A stretch of 64,000 nucleotides of DNA, taken from assembly GCA_963822595.1 (NCBI GenBank), contig CAWGIG010000005.1, positions 474,331-538,330 on the forward strand, given 5' to 3'. Source of the stretch: CAVRUH01 sp963822595 (GTDB lineage: Bacteria; Chlamydiota; Chlamydiia; Chlamydiales; Waddliaceae). The notes beneath the pieces are model-generated. The model made no database searches. It had not been told where the DNA came from and saw nothing but the letters and a program-made list of their open reading frames with translations. Below, one piece after another: positions 1 to 8,960 of this stretch. The position numbers were made by a program, and so were the translations under genes. The stretch's first letter is position 1. The number at the start of each line of letters is the position of its first letter.

Positions 1-232
1 TAAGGAATCCGGAAATCATCTATATGTCGCATTCAATGCAACGCAAAACAATATTTCCATTACCTTGCCCGAGTCCCCAGTAGGTTCTGTATGGCATGTC
101 ATCGTAAATACTGGAAATTCAACTCCGACAGATTACTATGAAGAGGAAATAGCCCCTAGAATTAATTCTGGGGGTGTAAGCCTGGTTCCTCATGCGGCAA
201 TTCTGCTGCTGTCGAAACCTTCGATGATTTGA
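1..232 (+). CDS. glgX: Glycogen debranching enzyme (isoamylase type), C-terminal end only
   Basis: An open frame enters from the left edge (first full codon at base 2) and ends with TGA at 230-232, giving 76 residues. The fragment carries a YVAFNAT strand, a later ITLPE strand and a final PHAAILLLSKP strand. This is the usual pattern of the C-terminal beta-sandwich that closes GH13 isoamylase/GlgX enzymes, which hydrolyse alpha-1,6 branches of glycogen in the cytoplasm. A glycogen branching enzyme gene lies 1.6 kb away, which fits. The last 71 bases overlap the 3' end of the convergent CPBP protease gene. No catalytic residues lie within the fragment, so the assignment rests on the C-terminal pattern and context; another GH13 enzyme is possible. 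Confidence 0.6.
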   Translation, partial: KESGNHLYVAFNATQNNISITLPESPVGSVWHVIVNTGNSTPTDYYEEEIAPRINSGGVSLVPHAAILLLSKPSMI

Positions 233-1016
233 AAAGTAACAGACTGCAAATTGTCAATGCGACGCCAAGCGATAGAAGCAAAGTTGAGACCCAATGAAAA
301 CGCATGGAGTGTCCGAAGACGACGGTATTGTTTATTGCATGGAAAATCATGCTAGGGATCAGCGAGCCTGATTGTTTGTATAGAAGGACGCAGATCATTC
401 CAAATGAAGTTAAAAGGATCATGTCGAAAAAGGAAGATGTAGCAAAGTGAACCAGCGCAAAAAGAATACTGCTTAAAATCATTGCTGGAACGATTTTTAT
501 CCATCGAGCCAGAGCAGGGAATAGAACACCTCGGAATAGAAGTTCTTCAGCCACTGGGCCTAGCAACCCTAAACAGATGAAGCCCCCTATGGTTATGAAG
601 CCCCCATGGTGAATGCCGAGGAGAGAGCCGGTATTTCTGACTTGCTCTCCGTTTCCTTTAATGCCATATAGTAGAAGGGATAAATAATGAGCCGTCAACT
701 TCCACGAGATGACCCCTACTAGCGTCCAGACGATGAGAGATTTCCAATGAATGGATTTGATGCCGAAGCGAGCAAAATTAGCGCCTCCACTGGTTTTTTT
801 CGCAAAAAGGCGAAGAAAAAAAACAATGAAGAAGGTTTGTAACATTGTGGCAAGGAGATTTATCTCTTGGAAGTATTTGGGTTCGACTTCTATTTCCATG
901 AAATCTAGGGCCATAAAATTCAATGTGAATAAACCGCTAATGAATGCGACCACGGCTATAAAGGTAGCAAAAGGGAGCCATAAAGGCCAATGGGGTAATT
1001 TTGTATTACTATTCAT
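162..1016 (-). CDS. CPBP family intramembrane (CAAX-type) metalloprotease
   Basis: A 284-residue protein with about seven hydrophobic segments. It shows the family motif EExxxR (E157, E158, R162 in AEELLFRG), the second motif FxxxH (ending at H190) and a later HAINN. In CPBP/Abi proteases the two glutamates and the histidines form the active site inside the membrane. Known roles are prenyl-protein processing, bacteriocin self-immunity or sigma-factor signalling; nothing here decides the substrate. The hydrophilic tail after residue 265 overlaps antisense with the end of the glgX-like gene. The ATG at 1016 precedes the first hydrophobic segment and follows a very AT-rich leader. Family call is firm, function open. 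Confidence 0.88.
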   Translation of the reverse strand: MNSNTKLPHWPLWLPFATFIAVVAFISGLFTLNFMALDFMEIEVEPKYFQEINLLATMLQTFFIVFFLRLFAKKTSGGANFARFGIKSIHWKSLIVWTLVGVISWKLTAHYLSLLLYGIKGNGEQVRNTGSLLGIHHGGFITIGGFICLGLLGPVAEELLFRGVLFPALARWIKIVPAMILSSILFALVHFATSSFFDMILLTSFGMICVLLYKQSGSLIPSMIFHAINNTVVFGHSMRFHWVSTLLLSLGVALTICSLLLFKSSKVSTAAELPHEEPGLHPQN

Positions 1017-1138
1017 AAAATTCTCATTAATTAATAATTTATAATTATAATGAATAATTATTAAGATTTAATAAATAAATTATGTTGTTTATATTAAAAA
1101 GATCGAGTGTTTTGTTTTTTTTCAATCCTGAAAAGGTA

Positions 1139-1168
1139 GTATACTGAAGTGAACTCACTTCAGTATAC
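1139..1168. repeat. Perfect 30-bp palindrome
   Basis: GTATACTGAAGTGA and its exact reverse complement are separated by AC. It lies 122 bases upstream of the CPBP protease start, next to the large palindromic element. No T run follows on either side, so it does not look like a classical terminator. It could be an operator or the scar of an element end. Confidence 0.7.
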
Positions 1169-1171
1169 CAT

Positions 1172-1460
1172 TGCAAATGTAGCAGTCGAATCAGTCGCTC
1201 TTCGCGATGCGCTCCGAGCTCTATGGTAACATTTGATCTACCCACGATTCCGATGCGTCATCGTGGGCTTTAACCGGGCCGTCCTTCGCGATGCGCTCCG
1301 GACTCCGGAAATCACTTAATTATTCCTGAGTCCGGAGCGCATCGCGAAGGACGGCCAGGTTAAAGCCCACGGTGACGCATCGGAACCGTGGGTAGATTAA
1401 GTATTACCATAGAGCTCGGAGCGCATCGCGAAGAGCGACTGATTCGACTGCTAATTTGCA
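1172..1460. repeat. Palindromic intergenic element, copy 1
   Basis: A 289-base imperfect inverted repeat whose arms meet near 1315. Each arm carries TTCGCGATGCGCTCCG (or its complement) twice and GATGCGTCA/TGACGCATC once. The outer ends pair through TGCAAAT...AGCAGTCGAATCAGTCGC. Two further copies lie at 20041-20292 and 53955-54284. There is no transposase gene, so it resembles a MITE-like or REP-like non-autonomous repeat. It separates the divergent CPBP protease and YtjA-type genes. Short open frames inside it are by-products of the repeat. Confidence 0.85.
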
Positions 1461-1615
1461 TGTCAAGAAAAAGATGTGTGGTAAAGTATGGAGGACACGC
1501 CGATCTACGTACTTTTGCCTCAGCATAACCCACAAGCTTGCTCATTAATATAAATTATTTTAATATAAGGTTAGAAGAGGAGGATAAGCCTCCCTCAAAA
1601 TAAAGTGAGGTTTTT

Positions 1616-1813
1616 ATGTTATCATTAGCTATTTTATTTTTAGTTATTGCACTGATTGCAGGATTAGTGGGACTTCCTGGTGTTGCAGTGTTGTCCATTG
1701 AAATATCAAGAATTCTATTCTTTATATTTATTGTTTTGTTTGTCATTGCATTAATTTATGGACTTGCAAATCCAGCGGTAGCTCCAGTAGCGCCAGTAGT
1801 ACCTAATCCCTAA
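1616..1813 (+). CDS. Small YtjA/DUF1328-type membrane protein
   Basis: A 65-residue protein with two hydrophobic helices (about 3-22 and 30-50) and a short Pro/Ala/Val-rich tail. The pattern MLSLAILFLVIALIAGLVG followed by a small-residue turn and ILFFIFIVLFVIALIYG matches the DUF1328 (YtjA) family of inner-membrane proteins of unknown function, common in bacteria and often stress-linked. A purine-rich AGTGAGG lies six bases before the ATG. The stop codon overlaps the glgB stop by four bases in convergent orientation. Confidence 0.8.
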   Translation: MLSLAILFLVIALIAGLVGLPGVAVLSIEISRILFFIFIVLFVIALIYGLANPAVAPVAPVVPNP

Positions 1814-3726
1814 TTAGTAGGGACAGGACATAGGCAAATGATTGCCAACGGGGGAAGTGTTAGATTAAGAACATCTTCCCCTTTGCGGCGGCTGCTTCTT
1901 ACGGAACCGAGATTTCCCATGTTGCTGCCGCCGTAATATTCTGAGTCACTATTCAAAACTTCCTGCCAAACGCCTTTCTCAGCAAGATGTATTTTATAGT
2001 TCAACCGAGGAACAGGCGTGAAATTGCAAACAACAATCAGTCGATCCTTTTCAGTTTCTCCCTTTCGCATAAACGCCACCACACTGTCCTCATGATTATA
2101 CAAATCCACCCATTCGAATCCCTCGCCTACAAAATCCTTTTCATAAAGGGCAGGCGTCTTGCGATAGTAACGATTTAAATCCTTTACCCAATTCTGCATC
2201 CCTTGATGCGGCGCATATTGCAATAAATGCCATTCTAATGAGGCATCATGAGACCACTCCGAGCGCTGTCCAAATTCTCCTCCCATAAACAATAGCTTCT
2301 TCCCGGGATGCATGAACATATATCCAAACAATAACCTCAGATTCGCAAACTTCTGCCAGTCGTCACCAGGCATCTTGTGAAGCAACGATCCCTTGCCATG
2401 AACAACCTCATCATGCGAAAGCGGCAATACAAAATTTTCAGTAAAAGCATAAATAATGCTAAACAAAATCTCGTTGTGATGATACTTGCGATGCACGGGC
2501 GTCTTTGAAAAATATTTCAAAGTGTCGTGCATCCACCCCATATTCCATTTCATCCCAAATCCAAGTCCTCCAACAAACGTTGGACGCGATACCATTGGCC
2601 ACGCTGTAGACTCTTCAGCAAATGTCTGCACATGCGGAAAATCCGCATAAATAGCGCAATTCATTTCCTTCAAAAACTCTACGGCTTCTAAATTTTCATT
2701 GCCACCATTCTTGTTGGGCACCCATTCTCCGGCCTTCCTGGAATAATCAAGATAGAGAATCGAAGCTACTCCATCCACACGCAAGCCATCGACATGATAC
2801 TTGTCGCACCAAAATACGGCACTGCTAATCAAGAAGGCCCTCACCTCATTTCTGCCATAGTTGAAAATGTAACTGCTCCAGTCGGGATGAAATCCCTTCT
2901 TCACATCCTCATGTTCATAAAGATGTGTCCCATCGAAATCGCCCAGGCCATGCCCATCCACAGGAAAATGACTTGGGACCCAATCTAAAATCACTCCCAG
3001 CCCCTTTCGATGCAGTGTTTCTATCAGAAACATAAAGTCTTGCGGAGTACCAAAACGACTGCTCGGCGCGAAATATCCGACTTTTTGATAGCCCCAAGAT
3101 CCAAAAAACGGATGTTCCATCACGGGCATGAATTCGACGTGAGTGAACCCGAGCTGTTCTAGATACGGCGGCAGCTCTTCAGCCATTTCTCTATAGGTGA
3201 GGGAGCGATTTCCTTCCAGCGGATTGCGTCTCCATGAGCCAAGATGGAGTTCATATATGGACATAGGAGAATTAAGCTGATTCTTTTGTTTTTTTTCAGA
3301 AGGCCACTGCCCTTCATCCCATTCGTATTGGTCGCTCCAAACAACCGAGGCTGTTTTGGGAGGAATTTCCCAAAGCAGAGCAAAGGGATCTCCTTTTTCA
3401 AAACTTTTGTTATCGACTTTTGAGACAATGAAATACTTATAGATCGTTCCGTTGTTGACTCCAGGAATAAATCCTTCCCATATGCCTGAGCTGTCCCACC
3501 TCACAAACAAAGGATGCGACTCCCTATTCCATCCATTGAAATCGCCAATGACGGAAACGGATGCTGCATTTGGGGCCCAAACGGCGAAGTAAGTTCCTTG
3601 CACATTATTGTGAGTGACACAATGCGCTCCAAATTTTTCGTACAGACGATAATGTTTCCCTTCTCTAAAAAGGTAAATATCCTGCTCTGTAAATAGAGAA
3701 TATGCTGCCGTCGTATGATTTTTCAA
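1810..3726 (-). CDS. glgB: 1,4-alpha-glucan branching enzyme
   Basis: A GH13 enzyme that cuts alpha-1,4 glucan chains and re-attaches them as alpha-1,6 branches in glycogen. A CBM48-like N-terminal domain covers about residues 40-125, the catalytic barrel about 155-500, and an all-beta C-terminal domain the rest. Catalytic residues are visible: nucleophile D318 in DGLRVDGV, acid E371 in FAEES, and H438-D439 in SHDE. At 638 residues it lacks the extra N-terminal module of the 728-residue E. coli enzyme. The start is TTG at 3726, overlapping the prpD stop as TTGA, so it is probably translated by coupling from prpD; no nearby in-frame ATG exists. Being third in an operon with propionate genes is unusual. 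Confidence 0.96.
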   Translation of the reverse strand: MKNHTTAAYSLFTEQDIYLFREGKHYRLYEKFGAHCVTHNNVQGTYFAVWAPNAASVSVIGDFNGWNRESHPLFVRWDSSGIWEGFIPGVNNGTIYKYFIVSKVDNKSFEKGDPFALLWEIPPKTASVVWSDQYEWDEGQWPSEKKQKNQLNSPMSIYELHLGSWRRNPLEGNRSLTYREMAEELPPYLEQLGFTHVEFMPVMEHPFFGSWGYQKVGYFAPSSRFGTPQDFMFLIETLHRKGLGVILDWVPSHFPVDGHGLGDFDGTHLYEHEDVKKGFHPDWSSYIFNYGRNEVRAFLISSAVFWCDKYHVDGLRVDGVASILYLDYSRKAGEWVPNKNGGNENLEAVEFLKEMNCAIYADFPHVQTFAEESTAWPMVSRPTFVGGLGFGMKWNMGWMHDTLKYFSKTPVHRKYHHNEILFSIIYAFTENFVLPLSHDEVVHGKGSLLHKMPGDDWQKFANLRLLFGYMFMHPGKKLLFMGGEFGQRSEWSHDASLEWHLLQYAPHQGMQNWVKDLNRYYRKTPALYEKDFVGEGFEWVDLYNHEDSVVAFMRKGETEKDRLIVVCNFTPVPRLNYKIHLAEKGVWQEVLNSDSEYYGGSNMGNLGSVRSSRRKGEDVLNLTLPPLAIICLCPVPTN

Positions 3727-5123
3727 AATTGATCCATGAATTCCCAGACACTGAGGTTGTCGAGCCTATCTTTGTCTTGAAATAAGGTTAGTAACTCTTC
3801 AACTTTATCGTGACTATAAACGGTTTTAAGATTGGTTTCAAGTTTGTTATAGAGTAAGGGGATACCTTCCTCTCGACGTCTTCGATGTCCAATGGGGTAC
3901 TCCACCTCAATAGGTCCAAATTGGGTTCCATCTTTTAAGGTGATGGTAATTTTATTCGAAATCGATCGCTTTTCGGGATCGTGATAGTCGAGGCTATATT
4001 GCTTATTTTCGACGACATGCATTTTGGCGCGCAGTTCATCAATTCTCTCGTCGTTTGCTGTCTCTTCTTCATAATGCTCAGCTTTTAATTTTCCGAAGAT
4101 AAGGCCTAAGGCTACCATATACTGCAAGCAATGATCGCGGTCAGCGGGATTATTTAATATGCCTTTCTTATCGATGATTCTTATAGCAGATTCATGAGTT
4201 TCGATTTCGATTTTATCTATATAATCTAATTTTCCTCTGACCATCGGTTGCAGCGCAATAGCTGCTTCGACGGCTGTCTGCGCATGAAATTCAGCGGGGA
4301 ATGACACTTTGAATAGAATGTTCTCCATCACATAGGAATCTAACGGCCTTTGAAATGTAAATGGTTTTCCGTCAAAGAGCACGTCATACAAGCCCCATTT
4401 CGGTGCTGATAAAGCTGTAGAGTATCCCATTTCCCCCTGCATCGCCATCATCGCCAGTTGGACTCCACGACTCGTGGCGTCTCCGGCTGCCCAAGATTTT
4501 CGCGATCCGGTATTGGGAGCATGCCTGTATGTTCGCAAGGGTCCTGTATCGATCCAAGCATTCGATAACGCTGCAGCAATCTGCTCACGGGTGCCTCCCA
4601 GCATTTGAGTGGCTACTGCGGTGGTGGCTACTTTAACAAAAATAACATGATCAAATCCGACCCGATTGTAACTATTTTCTAAAGCCAAAACTCCCTGGAT
4701 TTCATAAGCCTTAATCATCGCTGTCAAAATATCTCTGACTTTCAACGGGGATGTTCTTCTGCTCATATAATCGCCGACAGCAAGGATGCCTCCAAGGTTA
4801 TCTGAAGGATGTCCCCATTCGGCTGCTAGCCAGGTATCGTTATAGTCCAGCCAACGGATCATGGTTCCGATATCAAATGCTGCTCTTAAAGGGTCTAGGA
4901 TGTAATCTGTTCCCGGAACGCGCGATCCATTCGGCACGACAGTTCCCGGCACGATAGGTCCGAGGAGTTTGGTGCATTCGGGGAAGTTCAGCGAGAGAAT
5001 GGCGCATCCAATAGCATCAGCAAGGCAGGCGCGGGCAGTATCGTAGGCCTCTTCGCTTTTAATTTTTTTTCTGAAAGTATATTCAGCGATCATTTCTGTG
5101 GCTTCGTCAGCTTGGTGGCTCAT
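3723..5123 (-). CDS. prpD: 2-methylcitrate dehydratase (MmgE/PrpD family)
   Basis: A 466-residue MmgE/PrpD protein; length and sequence pattern fit PrpD, which dehydrates 2-methylcitrate in propionate oxidation. Recognisable family stretches are NSYNRVGFDHV, the TYRHAPNTGSRKSWAAGDA segment, FPAEFHAQTAVEAA, and the HDPEKRSISNKI...G..V..P.GH tail. It starts at the ATG whose A is the last base of the prpC stop (TAATG), so translation is coupled to prpC, and it ends inside the glgB start. No prpB (methylisocitrate lyase) is in the window. The downstream step must be encoded elsewhere or the pathway is partial. Confidence 0.9.
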   Translation of the reverse strand: MSHQADEATEMIAEYTFRKKIKSEEAYDTARACLADAIGCAILSLNFPECTKLLGPIVPGTVVPNGSRVPGTDYILDPLRAAFDIGTMIRWLDYNDTWLAAEWGHPSDNLGGILAVGDYMSRRTSPLKVRDILTAMIKAYEIQGVLALENSYNRVGFDHVIFVKVATTAVATQMLGGTREQIAAALSNAWIDTGPLRTYRHAPNTGSRKSWAAGDATSRGVQLAMMAMQGEMGYSTALSAPKWGLYDVLFDGKPFTFQRPLDSYVMENILFKVSFPAEFHAQTAVEAAIALQPMVRGKLDYIDKIEIETHESAIRIIDKKGILNNPADRDHCLQYMVALGLIFGKLKAEHYEEETANDERIDELRAKMHVVENKQYSLDYHDPEKRSISNKITITLKDGTQFGPIEVEYPIGHRRRREEGIPLLYNKLETNLKTVYSHDKVEELLTLFQDKDRLDNLSVWEFMDQF

Positions 5124-6244
5124 TACCTATTCTCCAAAGGAACCCATGTTTGCGGATCAGGTCCAATATAATTGCTGTTTGGACGAATGAGTTTGTTGTT
5201 CGTTCTTTGTTCCAATAAATGCGCTGACCATCCTGAAATGCGCGCCATCACAAATAAGGGAGTGAACATTTCTGTCGGAATTTCGCAGTAGTGGTAGGCA
5301 AGCGCGCTGTAGAAATCTAGATTAGGGAAAAGCTTTTTCTGCTCCCACATGACCTTCTCGATACGTTCTGCAATAGGAAAATAATAGCCATCGGCATGAT
5401 GTTCTCCTAACTTGCGCGCCCATTCTTTAATGATAGGGGAGCGTGGATCGGATGTCGTATACACGCGATGCCCAAAACCCATGATGAGTTTCTTTTCAGC
5501 CAACATTTTCAAAATTCCTTTTTCAGAGTCATCGGGAGTTTTAAAAGATTGGATGAGCTTCATGGCGAATTCGTTGGCGCCACCATGTAGGGGGCCTCTC
5601 AGCGCTCCAATTCCTCCGCAGATGCAGGAATAAAAATCTGATAGCGTGCTGGCTATGGTGCGAACGGTAAATGTCGAGGCGTTGAATTCATGTTCGGCAT
5701 ATAAAATAAAAGAGGTATTTAAGCATTCCCTTTGTTGATTTGTCGGAGCGTGCCCTTGAATGAGATGGAGAACATGCCCTGCGAGAGTATCTTCTCTGGT
5801 GTTCAGCGAAACGATTTCTTTGGTTTTGTGGTATTGGTACCAGTAGAGAAGCATCGACCCAAAGCTTGCTATTAATTTATCTGCAACTGCGAAAGGATCG
5901 CCGCCTGCTTTTTCGGGATCGAAATTTCCCATCAGGGAGCATCCTGTGCGTAGGACATCCATCATGTTGCTATCTTCGGGAATGACCTCGAGAATTGTCG
6001 TCAAAACGGTGGGGAGCTCACGTAAGGCTCGGAGCTTTTGTCTGTAGGCGGCCAGTTCTTGCTTGTTGGGGAGCTTTCCGCGGAGTAAAAGCCAGCAGAC
6101 TTCTTCGAAGGAGGCATTGTCAGCGAGGTCTTTGATGCTGTAACCCCTGTATTCCAGGGTTTGGTCCTCTGCACCGCATAGACATATGGAAGAGTCTCCG
6201 GCAATGATACCTGCGAGTCCTCCTGTTTTCTTGGTCTGAACCAT
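5123..6244 (-). CDS. prpC: 2-methylcitrate synthase / citrate synthase
   Basis: A citrate synthase-fold enzyme of 373 residues condensing oxaloacetate with propionyl-CoA (or acetyl-CoA). The catalytic triad is H220 (LHGGANE), H259 (GFGHRVY) and D310 (NLDFYSA). The short form without the N-terminal beta domain, plus direct coupling to prpD, favours methylcitrate synthase over TCA citrate synthase, but many short enzymes use both substrates. The start ATG follows AAAGGAGA at a normal distance. It is the first gene of the prpC-prpD-glgB run. Its leader contains a 9-base-period AAGGAC/AAAGAC repeat. Confidence 0.9.
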   Translation of the reverse strand: MVQTKKTGGLAGIIAGDSSICLCGAEDQTLEYRGYSIKDLADNASFEEVCWLLLRGKLPNKQELAAYRQKLRALRELPTVLTTILEVIPEDSNMMDVLRTGCSLMGNFDPEKAGGDPFAVADKLIASFGSMLLYWYQYHKTKEIVSLNTREDTLAGHVLHLIQGHAPTNQQRECLNTSFILYAEHEFNASTFTVRTIASTLSDFYSCICGGIGALRGPLHGGANEFAMKLIQSFKTPDDSEKGILKMLAEKKLIMGFGHRVYTTSDPRSPIIKEWARKLGEHHADGYYFPIAERIEKVMWEQKKLFPNLDFYSALAYHYCEIPTEMFTPLFVMARISGWSAHLLEQRTNNKLIRPNSNYIGPDPQTWVPLENR

Positions 6245-6290
6245 GGGATTTCTCCTTTATTTGCAATGTAGCACATTTGCTTTGGGAAAA

Positions 6291-6390
6291 AAAGGACGAA
6301 AAAGACAAAAAAGACGAAAAGGACCAAAAATGGCTAGGTGAGGGCTGATTTATAGTCTTTTTAAGGTCTTTATGTCTAATTTTGTCTTTT
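6291..6390. repeat. 9-base-period degenerate inverted repeat
   Basis: AAAGGACGA-AAAAGACAA-AAAAGACGA-AAAGGACCA is a run of 9-mers on the + strand. It is followed after a short gap by partly complementary GTCTTT/GTCTAA units up to 6390. It resembles the other 9-base-period hairpins of this window (15415, 24681, 56962, 61049) but sits between divergent genes. Confidence 0.6.
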
Positions 6391-6392
6391 AA

Positions 6393-6422
6393 TTTACAAA
6401 AAAATAAATAATTTGTTATAAT
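6393..6422 (+). promoter_or_regulatory. Sigma70-type promoter for the gene at 6508
   Basis: TTTACA (6393-6398), an 18-base AT-rich spacer and a perfect TATAAT (6417-6422). A transcript would start near 6429 and give a leader of about 80 bases. Confidence 0.65.
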
Positions 6423-6507
6423 AATAATGTAGTTATGCTTGTTTACTATTGCTTCTGGATGGTGCGAAAAATGCATCATTCCTGGGAAAGCAATGAGGAA
6501 AATATCT

Positions 6508-8004
6508 ATGGATGTTCCGCGAAATCCACAACTTCCCAATCTTCCCTCAGTAGATTCGTTATTTGAGAAGCCAATTGAACCCGAGGCATCAAAAACTGAA
6601 GGGGATGCAAAAGTAAGCCAATTAGGCAAAGATTTCATACTTATAGATCAGCCTGCTGCAACAAGTATTCAAAACACTGTTAAGGAAGGTGGCACTGAAA
6701 AGATAGGTGACTTGAAAACAAAATACAAATCGCTCGTTAAAAAAAATCCTGATTTGCGTGCCATTGGCAATAAAGCCTTAGATTTAATGGGTCCTATGAT
6801 GAAGATGTCTCCAAGTTTCGAAGCCAAATTTTATAAAAACATGTTAGTCATTCTTAAGGATCCCTATCTTGCTAAAACATTTTCGGAGTTTTTGGATGTC
6901 AATTTTGCGTCTCGTAGCAAACTTTTTGAGGTAATTAGTAAACCTAATCAAAAATTTGTACCGGAAATTTATTCAACATCGTTAGAAGCTACTGTGGGGA
7001 TGAAAATTATTAGTAGTCAGATCGAAAACGATGAATTGTTTAATTTTGTCGAATCGATTAATGACTTTTGTTTAGGAATAAACACTCAACCATTCACTGA
7101 TTATATTCAAAACCCAGTTACACAAAAAGGTGAAGATGGGAATTTACGTAGGAGAGTAGGTCAAATAGACCTCGATGCCATCGCAAAGGATGAGGGGATC
7201 TCACCTCTAAATTCGTTAAATTATTATAGCCGAAACGATCTAGAATATTGCACTCATGATATTTCAAAAATTGTACACACGAATGAGGTAGGAGTTCCTG
7301 ATAAAGTGAAATTTACCGTAGGCAGGGCTATATTGGATGCAAGTAATATTGATATTAATATGGTTGAGACTAACATAGATGTGGATATCAGTTCCTTCCT
7401 TACGAAGGGATTGAATAAAGAAGAGTCTTTAAATGAGGCTAAAGAGCTTTTTGGAGTCTTTAAACGTCTAGCATCTAATTTGCCCACAGATCGTGATGGA
7501 ATATGGGAAAAAGTTCTGAGTAAATTAAATTTTCTAAATGATGAACAAAAAGTCGAGCTCAAAGAGCATTTTTCTCAATTATTAGGAAAAGATGGCGAGT
7601 GGGGTGAAATGGACAGAAAACTTGCGGCTTTGATTTTTGTATCATCGCCTGAAAATAGAAGCGATTTAGTAGAAAAAGGCCTTATAAGGGATAGATCAGA
7701 ATCCCTCAGATTACTCGGAGGTTGGAGTCAAGAATTGGGTCCCGAAATTTACTCATTGTTAGTACGTCTCGATGAGAAGCCTGAAATCAAAGATGTCAAA
7801 CGACTACAGGGTCAGATTGATACATTCTTGAGCGATCCTAAAATAGAAAAAGAGAAGTTAACAGACTTTTTGACATCTTATTTAGAAAAGAAAGAAGACG
7901 TCATCCAAAAAAGAGATGAACTAATGAAATATATTGGAGAGCATGGAGATGGATCCAAATATAACGGTATCCGTAGATTTGCTTTAGAGCTTTACCCCTC
8001 CTGA
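6508..8004 (+). CDS. Unknown protein, effector candidate
   Basis: I do not recognise this protein. The frame is open from 6439 (TTG), but the ATG at 6508 has GAGGA eight bases upstream and is the likelier start, giving 498 residues. The first 60 residues are Pro/Glu/Lys/Ser-rich and look disordered; the rest is mainly alpha-helical with amphipathic stretches (for example 330-400 and the charged C-terminal 60). There is no signal peptide or membrane segment. It lies tail-to-tail with the F-box gene (21-base overlap of 3' ends) and has its own good promoter. In chlamydiae such unannotated helical proteins with disordered N-termini are often type III effectors. That is inference only. Confidence 0.75.
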   Translation: MDVPRNPQLPNLPSVDSLFEKPIEPEASKTEGDAKVSQLGKDFILIDQPAATSIQNTVKEGGTEKIGDLKTKYKSLVKKNPDLRAIGNKALDLMGPMMKMSPSFEAKFYKNMLVILKDPYLAKTFSEFLDVNFASRSKLFEVISKPNQKFVPEIYSTSLEATVGMKIISSQIENDELFNFVESINDFCLGINTQPFTDYIQNPVTQKGEDGNLRRRVGQIDLDAIAKDEGISPLNSLNYYSRNDLEYCTHDISKIVHTNEVGVPDKVKFTVGRAILDASNIDINMVETNIDVDISSFLTKGLNKEESLNEAKELFGVFKRLASNLPTDRDGIWEKVLSKLNFLNDEQKVELKEHFSQLLGKDGEWGEMDRKLAALIFVSSPENRSDLVEKGLIRDRSESLRLLGGWSQELGPEIYSLLVRLDEKPEIKDVKRLQGQIDTFLSDPKIEKEKLTDFLTSYLEKKEDVIQKRDELMKYIGEHGDGSKYNGIRRFALELYPS

Positions 8005-8808
8005 GCAAATTCGAATGTAGGAAATTTCTTCCCCTTTTTCATTCTTAAATGTTGGCTCAAGGATGGTGCGGAGGCGATGGCCATTTTCTGGAGTATATTG
8101 AATTCTCCCGCAAGGTTTGCCATTTAGCAGCTTTTTTAGATAGGGAAATTCACCGCCTGGGTTTGTTTCCCAATTTGTCCTGAAGAGTGTGCTTAATTTC
8201 ACAAATATATCTAGATGAGGCATCGCATAGGAAATAATCCTAGGATAAGGATCATTAATATCTGCTCTGTCTTGGCTCGACGTCCAAACGCCAGGCTTAA
8301 GGGCCCCAAATTCATGGAGTATAATAGCTAAATCTCCTTCGCTGCCATTCGGATAGGTCACATGATATTTAATTGCAATGGCTGTTCTCTTCCAAGGTTC
8401 TTGAACAAACATCACCGGCGCTGACATCATTTCCGGAGAGATTTTCAATGAATATACAACTTCACCATTTGGAAGTTGAATTGCCAGACATACATCATTT
8501 GATTCCTTCTTCCTTATTTTTCCTTCTATCTTCAATGTGGGAATCTTCCCATAATTCTCTTTCGTTGACAGAAACTCACGTAAAGGTTGGGGGAATTTTT
8601 CGAAGATTTTCCTTCTTAAATAATCGCTTTCTATCACGATCTTATTCCATGACCTGCATACTCTAGAGGCTCTTATTAAATCAGCCCCTTCTAAGTGGGA
8701 AAGCAGGAGGCGAATGATGTCTACGCTAAGGGAGGAGATAGGGGTAGAAAGTTCTTCTTTAGCGGGGTGGGGTTTAAAAGAAAAAAGCTCTCGTAAAGCA
8801 CAAATCAT
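7984..8808 (-). CDS. F-box domain protein, probable host-directed effector
   Basis: A 274-residue protein with a eukaryote-like F-box at about residues 24-65: ISSLSVDIIRLLLSHLEGADLI, then RASRVCRSWNKI, the classical L..HL...D...A..VC..W pattern. F-boxes bind Skp1 in eukaryotic SCF ubiquitin ligases; bacteria lack Skp1, so the partner would be in the host. The remaining 200 residues contain no LRR or ankyrin repeats and match nothing I know; they would be the substrate-binding part. The ATG at 8808 follows AGGAA. No signal peptide is present, consistent with type III or IV secretion. The F-box call is strong, the role inferred. Confidence 0.85.
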   Translation of the reverse strand: MICALRELFSFKPHPAKEELSTPISSLSVDIIRLLLSHLEGADLIRASRVCRSWNKIVIESDYLRRKIFEKFPQPLREFLSTKENYGKIPTLKIEGKIRKKESNDVCLAIQLPNGEVVYSLKISPEMMSAPVMFVQEPWKRTAIAIKYHVTYPNGSEGDLAIILHEFGALKPGVWTSSQDRADINDPYPRIISYAMPHLDIFVKLSTLFRTNWETNPGGEFPYLKKLLNGKPCGRIQYTPENGHRLRTILEPTFKNEKGEEISYIRICSGGVKL

Positions 8809-8960
8809 AGTAAATTCCTAAATTTTAAAATGAGTATATCATTAATTTTAATTCAAAGCAACAATTGAATTTGATAATTTATATTATTTTTATAATTATT
8901 AGTTGAAATAAATTAATGTATTAATATATAATATATTGAAACTTTTGAGCAGGAGAACTT

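Noticed and set aside
1045..1545. Short minus-strand open frames
   Set aside because: They are produced by the palindromic element and AT-rich flanks, have no ribosome binding site and no protein-like pattern.
2101..2130. tRNA T-loop-like CATTCGAATCCC
   Set aside because: Lies inside glgB coding sequence and no cloverleaf can be drawn around it; no tRNA or rRNA gene was found anywhere in the window.
6439..6507. TTG-started extension of the unknown gene at 6508
   Set aside because: No binding site before the TTG; the ATG at 6508 has GAGGA at the right distance.
6120..6638. 172-codon open frame antisense to the prpC start
   Set aside because: It overlaps prpC, whose catalytic residues are clear, and its 5' part is low-complexity sequence from the 9-base repeat.
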